Of a stretch of DNA of 64,000 nucleotides, positions 1 to 8,277 are shown in pieces. The number at the start of each line of letters is the position of its first letter. Position 1 is the first letter of the stretch. The position numbers and the translations under genes were made by a program. The DNA comes from an uncultured bacterium (GTDB lineage: Bacteria; Actinomycetota; Coriobacteriia; Coriobacteriales; Coriobacteriaceae). Below the pieces are notes generated by a model. That model worked only from the letters and a program-made list of their open reading frames with translations, had not been told where the DNA came from and did no database searches. Location: positions 1 through 64,000 of the forward strand of contig CAJMPY010000008.1 in the NCBI GenBank assembly GCA_905215385.1. Direction: 5' to 3'.

Positions 1-81
1 GGGATTGGTCAATCTCGGCCGACTATATTTGGCTAATATTTTCCGACGCTAACACTTGCATCTAAGACGCACCAGATAGGC

Positions 82-126
82 AAAAAACCGCCGCAAAAGG
101 GGCCGGTTCCCTTCGCGGCGGTTATT
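82..126 (-). terminator. Rho-independent terminator after the DUF4143 ATPase gene
   Basis: A hairpin with AACCGCCGC / GCGGCGGTT arms is followed, reading on the minus strand, by a run of six T. It sits just past the stop of the ATPase gene. Related GCGGCGGTT hairpins recur at 13845-13885 and 14042-14081. Confidence 0.75.
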
Positions 127-142
127 AATTACGCCGAGCTTG

Positions 143-1312
143 TTATCGTAAAAGCCAATCACGCGCCGAAACCACACTACAGTCTTTCGACTCATACGTT
201 GAGTCCACGCGGGCCACAACATAGCGCGCATCTTTTGCAATGTCGATCTCATCGCATACAGTCTGTAGGTGACGGGCGTACTTATCGTGATACGTTCTGG
301 ATGATTTTATTTCGATAGCCTTGGGACTCCCTGAGTTTGTACAGTCGAGCAAATCGATTTCACGCTTGCTGTCGTCCCTATAGAAATACAGCTCGGGATT
401 CTCGCCCACGTTGAGATGGCTCTTCGCCGTTTCGGAAACGATGAGGTTTTCGAAAACGGCCCCCAGATAAGGGCTCTCCAATAGTTGCTCCAGTGATCCA
501 ATTTTGAGCAAGTAGCAGAGCAGCCCCGTGTCGTAAAAATAGAGCTTGGGCGTTTTAGTTAGACGCTTCTTGGCATTTGCATAATAGGGCTGCAGCGAAA
601 ACGTCAGGTAGCTCTGCTCCAGGATGGACAACCAACTTTTAATGGTCGATACGTTCACGCCCGTATCTCGAGAAAGCGAGGATATATTGATGAGGGCACC
701 GACGCTCTGAGCAATTATGGACAGAAACTTATGAAACTCCGCCTTATTGCGCACATCAAGCAGGCCCACAACATCGCGCTCAACATAGGTATCGATATAG
801 CTGGGGAAATAAACCGAGGACGGCATTCCGGCGGAACGCAGGCGAGGGTATCCCCCTTCAAGCGCGAACAAATCCACTTCCAGCTGCCCCTGCTGGCCCC
901 TCTCCGCTTCTCGAAACGATAATGGCAGCAATTTCAAGATCCCGACTCGCCCGGCAAGAGACTGCCCGATGCTTTTCATCATCAAAAAGTTTTGCGAGCC
1001 TGTAAGGATGTATTGACCGGCGTCTCCCCGCTCATCCGAAACAACCTGGATCATTGAAAACAAATCCGGCGCGTATTGCGCCTCATCGATGATGAGTCCG
1101 CCCTTTCGGTTGCGGATAAAACTCACCGGATCCTCCAAGGCCGCGCGCCTCGTTTGAGGGTCCTCAAGCGTGACGTAGGAATAGTCGGGAAAAGCATGCC
1201 GAACCAGCGTAGACTTACCGCTCTGCCTAGGCCCTGTCAACGACACAACAGGAAACCAGCCTGCCATGCGAATGAGCAACTCATGCAAATCCCTGTTAAT
1301 GAACTCAGCCAT
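143..1312 (-). CDS. AAA family ATPase with C-terminal DUF4143 domain
   Basis: A 389-residue protein. The N-terminal AAA domain carries a Walker A motif (GPRQSGKST, about residues 26-34) and a Walker B motif (GLIIDEAQ). The C-terminal part has the DUF4143 pattern, with EIDLLD and AIEIKSS near residues 330-350 resembling a PD-(D/E)xK core. The ATG at 1312 is chosen because AAGGGG lies about 7 nt upstream; the frame stays open to 1387, but that stretch is occupied by 23-bp repeats. It is a single-gene unit with its own terminator. The family is widespread in gut bacteria and its cellular role is not established. Confidence is high for the family, low for function. Confidence 0.85.
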   Translation of the reverse strand: MAEFINRDLHELLIRMAGWFPVVSLTGPRQSGKSTLVRHAFPDYSYVTLEDPQTRRAALEDPVSFIRNRKGGLIIDEAQYAPDLFSMIQVVSDERGDAGQYILTGSQNFLMMKSIGQSLAGRVGILKLLPLSFREAERGQQGQLEVDLFALEGGYPRLRSAGMPSSVYFPSYIDTYVERDVVGLLDVRNKAEFHKFLSIIAQSVGALINISSLSRDTGVNVSTIKSWLSILEQSYLTFSLQPYYANAKKRLTKTPKLYFYDTGLLCYLLKIGSLEQLLESPYLGAVFENLIVSETAKSHLNVGENPELYFYRDDSKREIDLLDCTNSGSPKAIEIKSSRTYHDKYARHLQTVCDEIDIAKDARYVVARVDSTYESKDCSVVSARDWLLR

Positions 1313-1337
1313 ATCAACGCCCCTTATTACGCTGTTA

Positions 1338-1406
1338 CCATAATCGAATAGTTTCATTCGCCATAATCTTATAGTAGCGTTTACCACAATCTTATAGTAG
1401 CCCCGT
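1338..1406 (-). repeat. Three tandem 23-bp repeats upstream of the ATPase gene
   Basis: Units start at 1338, 1361 and 1384. The last two share 16 of 17 bases in the core CCAyAATCTTATAGTAG. The first is degenerate (CCATAATCGAATAG). The array ends 26 bp upstream of the chosen ATG and could be an operator or promoter array. Confidence 0.7.
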
Positions 1407-1450
1407 TCAAAAGCATTATTTATAGAGCCGAAATCTCAGACCCTAAATAA

Positions 1451-1490
1451 CAAAAGCCACCACAATGGGGGCTGTCCCCATTGTGGTGGC
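1451..1490 (-). terminator. Terminator after the MATE gene
   Basis: Perfect 15-bp arms (GCCACCACAATGGGG / CCCCATTGTGGTGGC) enclose a GCTGT loop. A TTTTG tract follows on the minus strand. It separates the MATE gene from the ATPase gene. A close relative lies at 22682-22720. Confidence 0.85.
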
Positions 1491-1540
1491 TTGCAGGCGA
1501 GTTAACTTGTTCGACTATCGTACGCCAGCCATGTCCGAGC

Positions 1541-2917
1541 CTAGAGCGTGGCAAGGCGCTTGGACTCGTGCGCGGCGAGCGCAATGGAGATGATGCCGGT
1601 AATGGCATCGGCCACCACCAGGGCGATCCACACGCCCTCGACACCCATCATGTTGCCGAGGAGGTACATAAGCGGCACTGAGCAGATCACATAGCGAAGC
1701 AGGCCGGTAAACGTGGCGACACCAACCTTCTCGACCGCCTGGAAATATATCGACATGGTCATGGCAAGATAGCCCAGGGCAACAGCCAGGATGACGGTAC
1801 GCGTGGCGTTGGCGGCAACCTCAACGAGCGCAGGATCGCTGCCGGCAAAGAAGGCGCACACCGGAGTGGCGGCAAGCCAGAGCGCGACGGTGACCAGCGC
1901 CAGCGTCACAACCTGGTACTTAAGCGTGCAGGAGAGCGTCTCCTTAAGGCGCGCCCAAGCCTTTGCGCCGGCGTTGAAGGCAGCGATGGGCTGCAGGCCA
2001 TAGGAGAAGCACTGGGCAACCATCATGGTGATGTAGAGGATGTAGCCGTTGATCACGCCAAAGGCTGCGATGTAGAGCGAGCCCATGTCGCCGCCGAGCG
2101 AGCCCAAAAGCGAGTTGGCAACGGTGTTAAAGATAAAGGTCGCGCCCTGGACCAGGAAGAACGGGAAGCCAATCTTGAGGATCTGGCCGCAGACGGCGAG
2201 GTCGAGCTTGAGGTCGGCCGGGCTAATCTGGAGCTGGGACTTTTTGCCCCCGATGAACCAGAAGATACCGATGGCCCAGATACCGATGGAAAGCCCGTAG
2301 TACACGCCGGCGCCCATAACGCCAAACTTGAGCACAAACGTGGAAAGCGCGAGCCAACAGATGGCAACGATGGCCGAAACGGTCATGAGGTTGGCCTGAA
2401 TCTGAACTTTCTCGTCCACGCGCATCACAGCGGTGATCATCTGGCCAATGACCGTGAGCGGCAGCAGCACGGCGAAGGTGCGCACGCCGGCAACGGTATC
2501 GACCATGATGTCGGGCGTGGCGCCAAAAAATGCACAGATGGGCTCGGTAAACACGGCCATCACCACAGCTAGCAGCACACTCACGATCGTGGTGAGCCAA
2601 AAGCCCTGGCTAAAAGCCTTGCTTGCGCCCTTGATGTCGCCGGCACCCAAAAGGTTACCAACCACGGCGGGTACGCCGGTGCCAAATAGGTTGCCAAAGG
2701 CCAGGTTGATGTACTCGACCGACATAATGATCGAGACACAGGCCAGGCCGTGGGCACCCAGGCCCCAACCCATCACGAGGCCCTCAAGGACCACCATGAT
2801 GATCTGGGCGAGCATGCCCTGGCCGGTGACGATGGTGTACTTACGCACCAGACCGGGAATCGGTTGGGAGGCGAGCTCGCGCTCCTCCTCCACGGCAACG
2901 GTTGCTTCTTCTGCCAT
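1541..2917 (-). CDS. MATE family efflux transporter
   Basis: A 458-residue integral membrane protein with about twelve hydrophobic segments in two similar halves, typical of the MATE (multi antimicrobial extrusion) family. These are cation-coupled exporters of organic cations or drugs at the cytoplasmic membrane. The start ATG at 2917 follows AAAGGGGAG at good spacing and gives a short cytoplasmic N-terminus (MAEEATVAVEEEREL) before the first helix; the 26 extra upstream codons lack support. It is the last gene of a minus-strand run after the amidohydrolase (87 nt gap) and ends at its own terminator. The substrate cannot be read from sequence. Confidence 0.9.
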   Translation of the reverse strand: MAEEATVAVEEERELASQPIPGLVRKYTIVTGQGMLAQIIMVVLEGLVMGWGLGAHGLACVSIIMSVEYINLAFGNLFGTGVPAVVGNLLGAGDIKGASKAFSQGFWLTTIVSVLLAVVMAVFTEPICAFFGATPDIMVDTVAGVRTFAVLLPLTVIGQMITAVMRVDEKVQIQANLMTVSAIVAICWLALSTFVLKFGVMGAGVYYGLSIGIWAIGIFWFIGGKKSQLQISPADLKLDLAVCGQILKIGFPFFLVQGATFIFNTVANSLLGSLGGDMGSLYIAAFGVINGYILYITMMVAQCFSYGLQPIAAFNAGAKAWARLKETLSCTLKYQVVTLALVTVALWLAATPVCAFFAGSDPALVEVAANATRTVILAVALGYLAMTMSIYFQAVEKVGVATFTGLLRYVICSVPLMYLLGNMMGVEGVWIALVVADAITGIISIALAAHESKRLATL

Positions 2918-3004
2918 TGTTCTCCCCTTTCTTTGAGAGAGTAGTGCTGAATGGATGTCAGGCGGCTGACAACTGGCACCAAGCCGCCCAATCAAACGAT
3001 GGCG

Positions 3005-4633
3005 CTATGCCTCAAAGACCACCTTGCCGGCGATCATCGTGAGGGCTGCGGTAGCCTCGAGCACCTCGGCCGGCTCGCAATCAAAGAGGTTGCGGTCGAA
3101 CACGCAGATATCTGCCTGCTTGCCGCACGCGAGCGTGCCGATGCGGTCCTCGGCATGCATGGCGTAGGCGCTGCCATAGGTGTAGGCGCGCAGAGCCTCG
3201 GCCATGGTAATGCGCTCCTGGGGGAACCAGCCCTCAGGGTTGGAGCCGTCCTCGAGCATGCGGAAGACCGCGCCGTACACCTCCTCCATGGGCTCCAAGC
3301 CCACAACGGGGAAGTCACTGCCCAGGTGCACCACGGCTCCGCTGGCAAGCAGGCTATGCAGGGGCCACGAAAGCGCGGCACGCTCGGGACCCACGGCATC
3401 GTCCTTGGCGAGATCGGGCATATCGAGCAGCATGTGCCACGGCTGCATGCCGGGGCAGACGCCGAGCTCGGCATAACGCGGCATATCCTCGGGTTGAACC
3501 GTCTCGTTGTGCTCCATGGAGTGGCGACAATCCCGCTTGCCATGCAAGCGCTCGCCCTCCTCAAAGCAATCGAGCACAAAACGCACCGAGCGATCGCCGA
3601 TTGCATGGATGCGCGTGTCAACGCCCCATTCCTGCGCCCTCAGGATGGCAGCACGGATGCGCTCCGGCTCCTCCGCGGGCTCACCACAGGTGTCGGGTGC
3701 GTTGCTATAGGGTTCAAGCATCCAGGCGGTATGGTCGGAGCACACACCATCAAGGAACTGCTTAAAGCCGTGCCACTCCACCTGCGTACCCGGGAAGGCG
3801 TATTTCTCCTTGATCTGCTCGAGCGTCAAGGACTCGTTTTCGAACAGGTCGGTGTACAGGAACACGCGCAGCGGCAAGTCGCCCTTGGCATTAAGACCTG
3901 CCAACACCGCATACGGGTTTTCCATGCTCACAAACGCAGGATTGACCATGCCGACCGTAGTGATTCCCAGGGCATTGGCGCGCCGGGCGGTTTTTGCAAA
4001 CGACGCGTCAACAACCTCGGGCGCTGGGTCGTAGACCTCGTCCATAAAGAAGGCGCCGGCGTTGTTGGAAAACACGCCCGTCAGATTGCCCTCGGCATCC
4101 TTAAGGATCTTGCCGCCTGCGGGATCGGGCGTCTGCGAAGTTACTCCCACCTTGTTGATGGCGCAGGTATTGGCGCTAAAGGTATGCAAGTCAACCTGCT
4201 GCAGAAAGACCGGGCGGTCGGAGATGTACTCATCGATCATCGCGGCCGTGGGCATCTCGGGGACATCCCACTGGAACTGGATAATCTGGCAGCCCAGAAT
4301 CCACTCGTTATCGGGATGGTCGGCCGCAAACGCCACGACACGTTCCATCGCCATCTCAAAACTGGTGCAGTCAATGAGGTTGACGGCAAAATCGGGGTCG
4401 GTCATAAACGCGCCCTGGGCAAAATGCGTGTGCGAGTCGATCAGGCCGGGCATGACGAGCTGGTCGCCAAAGTCGCGCACCTCGGTATCGGGACCGATAA
4501 ACGGTGCCAGGTGAGCATCGTCACCGCAGGCAACAATCTTATCACCGCGCACGGCAACGCCGCCCTTAAACGGCTCGAGCCCATCGCCGGTAAAGACGGC
4601 GTTGCTCTTGATAACTACATCAGCCTTGTCCAT
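3005..4633 (-). CDS. Amidohydrolase family protein (YtcJ/AepA-like)
   Basis: A 542-residue metal-dependent hydrolase. It shows the amidohydrolase signature DSHTHF (about residue 60), TRIHAIGD near residue 345 (metal-binding His), the HSMEHNE motif, and a C-terminal LGSDFPV metal-ligand motif. The terminal LTMIAGKVVFEA is typical of the amidohydrolase_3 (YtcJ) subgroup. The ATG at 4633 follows GAGGAGG by 5 nt. It probably hydrolyses an amide or imide bond in a small molecule; the true substrate is unknown for most of this subgroup. It sits just upstream of the MATE gene, so the two may be cotranscribed. Confidence 0.85.
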   Translation of the reverse strand: MDKADVVIKSNAVFTGDGLEPFKGGVAVRGDKIVACGDDAHLAPFIGPDTEVRDFGDQLVMPGLIDSHTHFAQGAFMTDPDFAVNLIDCTSFEMAMERVVAFAADHPDNEWILGCQIIQFQWDVPEMPTAAMIDEYISDRPVFLQQVDLHTFSANTCAINKVGVTSQTPDPAGGKILKDAEGNLTGVFSNNAGAFFMDEVYDPAPEVVDASFAKTARRANALGITTVGMVNPAFVSMENPYAVLAGLNAKGDLPLRVFLYTDLFENESLTLEQIKEKYAFPGTQVEWHGFKQFLDGVCSDHTAWMLEPYSNAPDTCGEPAEEPERIRAAILRAQEWGVDTRIHAIGDRSVRFVLDCFEEGERLHGKRDCRHSMEHNETVQPEDMPRYAELGVCPGMQPWHMLLDMPDLAKDDAVGPERAALSWPLHSLLASGAVVHLGSDFPVVGLEPMEEVYGAVFRMLEDGSNPEGWFPQERITMAEALRAYTYGSAYAMHAEDRIGTLACGKQADICVFDRNLFDCEPAEVLEATAALTMIAGKVVFEA

Positions 4634-4948
4634 GTGAGCCTCCTCAGGCATCTTTGGTTGCAACGCGGACGCACCGCCCGCGTGGGCACTCGGTTGGGAG
4701 CGTAGCGCTCCCGCATCGGCGCGTGCCTACAAGCCGTGCTCGGACGTCTGTCCCACGTCCGCGGCTTCGCGCTACACCCATTGATACACAGGGGCAAATC
4801 CGTGCCAAGGCCAGGGACCGCAAACGGTCAGTTTAAGCAGGTTTACACGCTTTACCTGCAGGTTTATTGTCTGAGATTATTACCGCGTCATTACGCCCAA
4901 CGGCGTGCCCGCCCACACGGCAAGACCCGCATGCAAGAAAGAATAGGA
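4634..4948. other. 315-bp gap between the amidohydrolase gene and the first LuxR gene
   Basis: No convincing gene. It contains a GGGAGCG-TAG-CGCTCCC hairpin (4696-4712) and an inverted GCAGGT...ACCTGC pair (4838-4859) that also forms a direct GCAGGTTTA repeat. It should hold the amidohydrolase promoter and the 3' end of the LuxR transcript. Confidence 0.5.
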
Positions 4949-5941
4949 CTAGGAACGCCAAAAGGCATCTATGAGGTCATCTCGGTTGGAGACGCCGCTT
5001 TTAACGTAGATGCGATGCAAGTGTGCCTTGACCGTGCCAGGGCTGATGACCAACTCGCTGGCGATGTTTTGGGCATCGTTGCCCTTCAGCACCAGCGTGA
5101 GCACTTCCTGCTCACGTCGCGACAGCTTGTGGGCATCGGCATAGATCACCACACGCGATGCGAGGTCGTCCCCAGAGCTTGCGCTCTGGGCCGCCACGTC
5201 CTCATCGGCACGCGGATGACGGGCATACACACGCAGGATATGGCTAAACTGGCAAAAGAGTTGGACCGCACATACCACGAGCAGCACTTTTTCGGAGATA
5301 TTGCGCTCGGACAGATACCACAAAAAGAGGCTGATGACGGGGTTTTGAGAGTCGGGGCGGCAGAGCAAAATCATGTAGGTGTCCTCGGCGATTACGCAAA
5401 ACGCAAGAACGAGTGCCACCTTCCAAAAGAGCTTTGAGCGGTCGAGGTCGAGTTTCTCAACACGCGTGGCCCTGTGCCGGTAATGCCAGGCGGCATAGGC
5501 AAGACATCCTACATTGCCCAGGTCACGCGTGAGCCAAAAGAGATACTGCTGCATCTCTCCGGCAGCACCGCTGCGAGGCACCAGCAGCAATTGCAAGATT
5601 GAAAACGGCACGATAGCAAGTCCGAGCATGCGCGACGTCGGCCTTTTGCGCAAGCGCGCAAACATCCATAGCACCACGCAGGCATAGATGGCAATACCAA
5701 GCACGCAGCGCAGCAAGGGGTGCTGCAGCGGCTCGCTAAAGGTAACGGCGTAGTCGTATTTGAGCCGATTGTACTCGTCAAAAAAGATGACCGACATATC
5801 GAGCATATAGAGCAAAAAACCCGCCGCGGCCACGAGGCTGTCGCGACGGCGCGTCATGAGCCAAACCACCAATGCCACGGCACTGGTCACCAGAGCCACA
5901 CCCATGATAATCATGGTGTAGATATAGAACGCGAAACTCAT
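4949..5941 (-). CDS. LuxR-family membrane one-component regulator, AguR-like architecture
   Basis: A 330-residue protein with about seven hydrophobic segments in residues 1-235 and a C-terminal LuxR/FixJ helix-turn-helix (SRREQEVLTLVLKGNDAQ ... SPGTVKAHLHRIYVKSG, about 265-325). No receiver or kinase domain, so it is a one-component membrane sensor. The ATG at 5941 follows GGGGAGG. It is a paralogue of the regulator at 12827-13792; both share a LSERN(I/F)SE(K/N) motif before the last helices. AguR of lactic acid bacteria, an agmatine-sensing transmembrane LuxR protein, has the same layout, and the two regulators here bracket the agmatine genes. Which paralogue senses agmatine is unknown. Confidence 0.85.
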   Translation of the reverse strand: MSFAFYIYTMIIMGVALVTSAVALVVWLMTRRRDSLVAAAGFLLYMLDMSVIFFDEYNRLKYDYAVTFSEPLQHPLLRCVLGIAIYACVVLWMFARLRKRPTSRMLGLAIVPFSILQLLLVPRSGAAGEMQQYLFWLTRDLGNVGCLAYAAWHYRHRATRVEKLDLDRSKLFWKVALVLAFCVIAEDTYMILLCRPDSQNPVISLFLWYLSERNISEKVLLVVCAVQLFCQFSHILRVYARHPRADEDVAAQSASSGDDLASRVVIYADAHKLSRREQEVLTLVLKGNDAQNIASELVISPGTVKAHLHRIYVKSGVSNRDDLIDAFWRS

Positions 5942-6069
5942 GCCCGCCTCCCCTGTCTAGATGCTGTGAGGATGTTGACAGATTCTTTGCCGCAAGATTA
6001 GACTCACCGATTAAACGTACTGTATCGTTTAGATAAACAAGCTGTGTCTCACCGATGAAAGGAGATGCC

Positions 6070-6261
6070 ATGACACCGATCGCTCCGCTCAAGATGCTCG
6101 TCGCGCCCGCCGCCAAGGCCATCACCCGACTCGGTTCTTCCATGACCTACGACGATGTCCCCTGCGCCGTTGAGGCGCGTTCGGACAGCTGCCCCTACCT
6201 GGGCCACGTCCCCTACTTTGCACCCAAGCTCGCATCTGATCCCGAGCAGCGTGAGCAGTAA
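6070..6261 (+). CDS. Small protein of unknown function (63 aa)
   Basis: The ORF from ATG 6070 is preceded by GAAAGGAG at ideal spacing, better than the in-frame ATG at 6055. The 63-residue product (MTPIAPLKMLVAPAAKAI...) has no membrane segment. It has two Cys residues (CAVEARSDSC) followed by PYLGHVPYF. It is transcribed divergently from the LuxR gene across a 128-bp gap that must hold promoters for both. Not recognised. Confidence 0.55.
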   Translation: MTPIAPLKMLVAPAAKAITRLGSSMTYDDVPCAVEARSDSCPYLGHVPYFAPKLASDPEQREQ

Positions 6262-6296
6262 TCCAAGATGCAACTAGCGCCGCACAACTCGCGGCG

Positions 6297-7706
6297 CTAC
6301 TGTTTTGGTGCAAAGCGACCTGTCCCCCTTGCGCCAACGCCGGGATTATCGATGCTGCGGCCGCGGCGCGATATGAGGCGCGAAACCTCGCCCAGCAACA
6401 CGCCGATCACCACACCCATGAGGATCGGCAACTTTGACATCTCGGCGGGCGAGCTGTTAAGCGGCACGATTGTCGCAACAATCGAAAGCACGAGCTCTAC
6501 CACCGGCACCGCAAGCGCTACCGCAAGCACCTTGCCCTCGAAGGGCGCGCGGAACACACGCGGGCGACCGTCGTATTTACGCAGACGCCAAAACGCCGGG
6601 AACATCGGGATATAGCTCATGAGCAGAAAGACGACGTTCATCGAGAAGAAAACCCAAAAGACGTCGGAACCTTCGCCCAGCGGAATCTGAAGTAGCAGCA
6701 CCAAGCTGGCAAAACAACCGTTAATGAGTGCTGAGCCGTTGGGCATGCCGGTCTTCTTGGACACCAGCGCAAAGGGGCGCGGCATGTTGCCGTGGCGCGC
6801 GGCATAGCTCGCCACGTTGTTGACGCCAAAACTCCAGCAGATCATGTTGGCGAACAGCGTCACCAAAAAGGCCACGCCCACGACCATCGTCAGCGGGTGA
6901 GCGCGCCCCACCATGGCGGCAACCGCGTCCACAATGCCCGAATCGAGTGAAAGCTGCTCGGTGGGAACCGCGGCTCCAATACCGACGCCACAGATAATGT
7001 AGATCGCCGCGATGGCAACGCCACCGGCGATAACCGCCTTGGGGATATCGCGCGATGGGTTCTTCATCGTGCTGGCAAAGGTCGCGACCACCTCAAAGCC
7101 CATAAAGTTGAATAGGATGATTGAAAGATACGTCAGTGAGTTAGTGTCTCCCAGATCGGGGACAAAGGTCTTAAACGACATATCGTTGGCAAAGCCGTTA
7201 TTGCAGGCAAACCAGATACCGACGATTCCCACCACGGCGGTAATGAGCACCTTGATGACGGCGCCGCCATCCATGACCCAATCGGCCTCGGCCACCGGCT
7301 GCATTGCCATGACCGTGACGCCCCACACAAAGGCAAGCTCGATAGCAATTCGGACCCCAAGCGAAAATTCGATGCCCCATACCGCATTGATGACACTGGG
7401 GAACATGCAGGCGATACTTGCCACCCACAGTGGAAAGTTGACCCAATAGCACCAGGAGCAGCGAGCGCCCCAACGGTCGCCCAAGCCCAGGCGAACCCAA
7501 TCGTACAGACCGCCCTCGGAATCGAACGCCGTACCGAGCTCGGCCACCACCAGGCCATAGGGAAGCAAAAACGTAATGATGAGGAAGATCCACCAGAAGA
7601 ACTGCACGTTACCCATGGCAGATGCCGGAGCGGCCGCCTCGATGGTAAAGACAACGCAGATAACCGAGAGGATGACCTCGAACAGGGAGAACTTTTTACC
7701 TGCCAC
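6297..7706 (-). CDS. APC superfamily amino acid/polyamine antiporter, AguD paralogue
   Basis: A 469-residue, twelve-helix permease of the APC superfamily. The start is GTG at 7706 after AGGGGGAG. It is a clear paralogue of the protein at 9852-11291; both have the conserved run GNxQFFWWIFLIxTFLLPYG, the segment VVAELGT.(F/Y)D.EGG.YDWV, and IIxFNFMGFEV in the middle. Its position downstream of the agmatine deiminase gene suggests exchange of agmatine, putrescine or a related amine or amino acid. It is separated from aguA by a 571-bp structured region, so it may have its own promoter. Confidence 0.85.
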   Translation of the reverse strand: MAGKKFSLFEVILSVICVVFTIEAAAPASAMGNVQFFWWIFLIITFLLPYGLVVAELGTAFDSEGGLYDWVRLGLGDRWGARCSWCYWVNFPLWVASIACMFPSVINAVWGIEFSLGVRIAIELAFVWGVTVMAMQPVAEADWVMDGGAVIKVLITAVVGIVGIWFACNNGFANDMSFKTFVPDLGDTNSLTYLSIILFNFMGFEVVATFASTMKNPSRDIPKAVIAGGVAIAAIYIICGVGIGAAVPTEQLSLDSGIVDAVAAMVGRAHPLTMVVGVAFLVTLFANMICWSFGVNNVASYAARHGNMPRPFALVSKKTGMPNGSALINGCFASLVLLLQIPLGEGSDVFWVFFSMNVVFLLMSYIPMFPAFWRLRKYDGRPRVFRAPFEGKVLAVALAVPVVELVLSIVATIVPLNSSPAEMSKLPILMGVVIGVLLGEVSRLISRRGRSIDNPGVGARGTGRFAPKQ

Positions 7707-7926
7707 GGCACGCTCCCCCTACAGCAAAAAGGATGGCATCTGTACCGAAGGCGCAGCCCAAGGTAGGGTTGCAGGCCGCGTCACCGGTGCAGGTGCCATC
7801 CCAAAGAGAAGAGAGGATGCAATTGTTGGACCAACGCTCGCGGAACAGGCGCGTGTAGATAACGATACGCTGGTACATAGATACTCCGATCAAAACGGTC
7901 GCGCTCGCAACCGGAAACTATCAGCA

Positions 7927-8009
7927 ATTGAATACGCGTCTGACCTGGGAAATTCAAGCGAACAATTGGCCTAACCCGCAATAAATCCCAGATCAGACGC
8001 GTACTCAAT
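7927..8009. repeat. 24-bp inverted repeat pair
   Basis: Arms at 7927-7950 and 7986-8009 pair over 24 bp with two mismatches. The core is TACGCGTCTGA. The loop is 35 nt. It is part of the structured region between aguA and the second antiporter gene. Confidence 0.75.
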
Positions 8010-8051
8010 CAAAGAGGCGGGCACTCCGAAGTGGAGGCAACGGAGTGCCCA

Positions 8052-8145
8052 AAGAAAAACCCAGCCGACCAAGACATCGAATAAACCGACCATCAATGCC
8101 CCGAGATGGTCCGATTCACCGACCGTCCGATTGATCGGCTGGGTT
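8052..8145 (-). terminator. aguA: Probable terminator after aguA
   Basis: AACCCAGCCGA (8058-8068) pairs with TCGGCTGGGTT (8135-8145). On the minus strand it is followed by TTTTTCTTT. The 66-nt loop has further short self-complementarity. It lies about 130 nt past the aguA stop. Confidence 0.5.
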
Positions 8146-8277
8146 CCCGAAGCATCACGGCTCGGAAAGTCAGACGTTTACTCGGCGTGCTCAGGTGCGC
8201 CAGATTGGCGCGAACGAGGAGCGTAGCGTACTGACGCTACGTAAGCGACGAGTGAACGCCAAGGTGGCGTGCCTGAG

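Larger units (their letters stand above)
7707..8277. other. 571-bp non-coding region rich in inverted repeats
   Basis: No believable gene on either strand. In minus-strand order it holds an imperfect inverted repeat (8189-8275, CTCAGGTGCGCCA / TGGCGTGCCTGAG) with an inner CGTAGCGT/ACGCTACG hairpin. Next come a terminator-like stem (8058-8145), a 10-bp perfect hairpin (8019-8050, GGGCACTCCG/CGGAGTGCCC) and the 24-bp inverted repeat at 7927-8009. The last 200 bp before the antiporter start presumably contain its promoter. Confidence 0.6.

Noticed and set aside
2951..4705. 584-codon plus-strand frame opposite the amidohydrolase
   Set aside because: Antisense to a gene with intact metal-binding motifs; the product has no recognisable domain.
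7781..8008. 75-codon minus-strand frame in the hairpin region after aguA
   Set aside because: It runs through inverted repeats, has no ribosome site and no plausible product.
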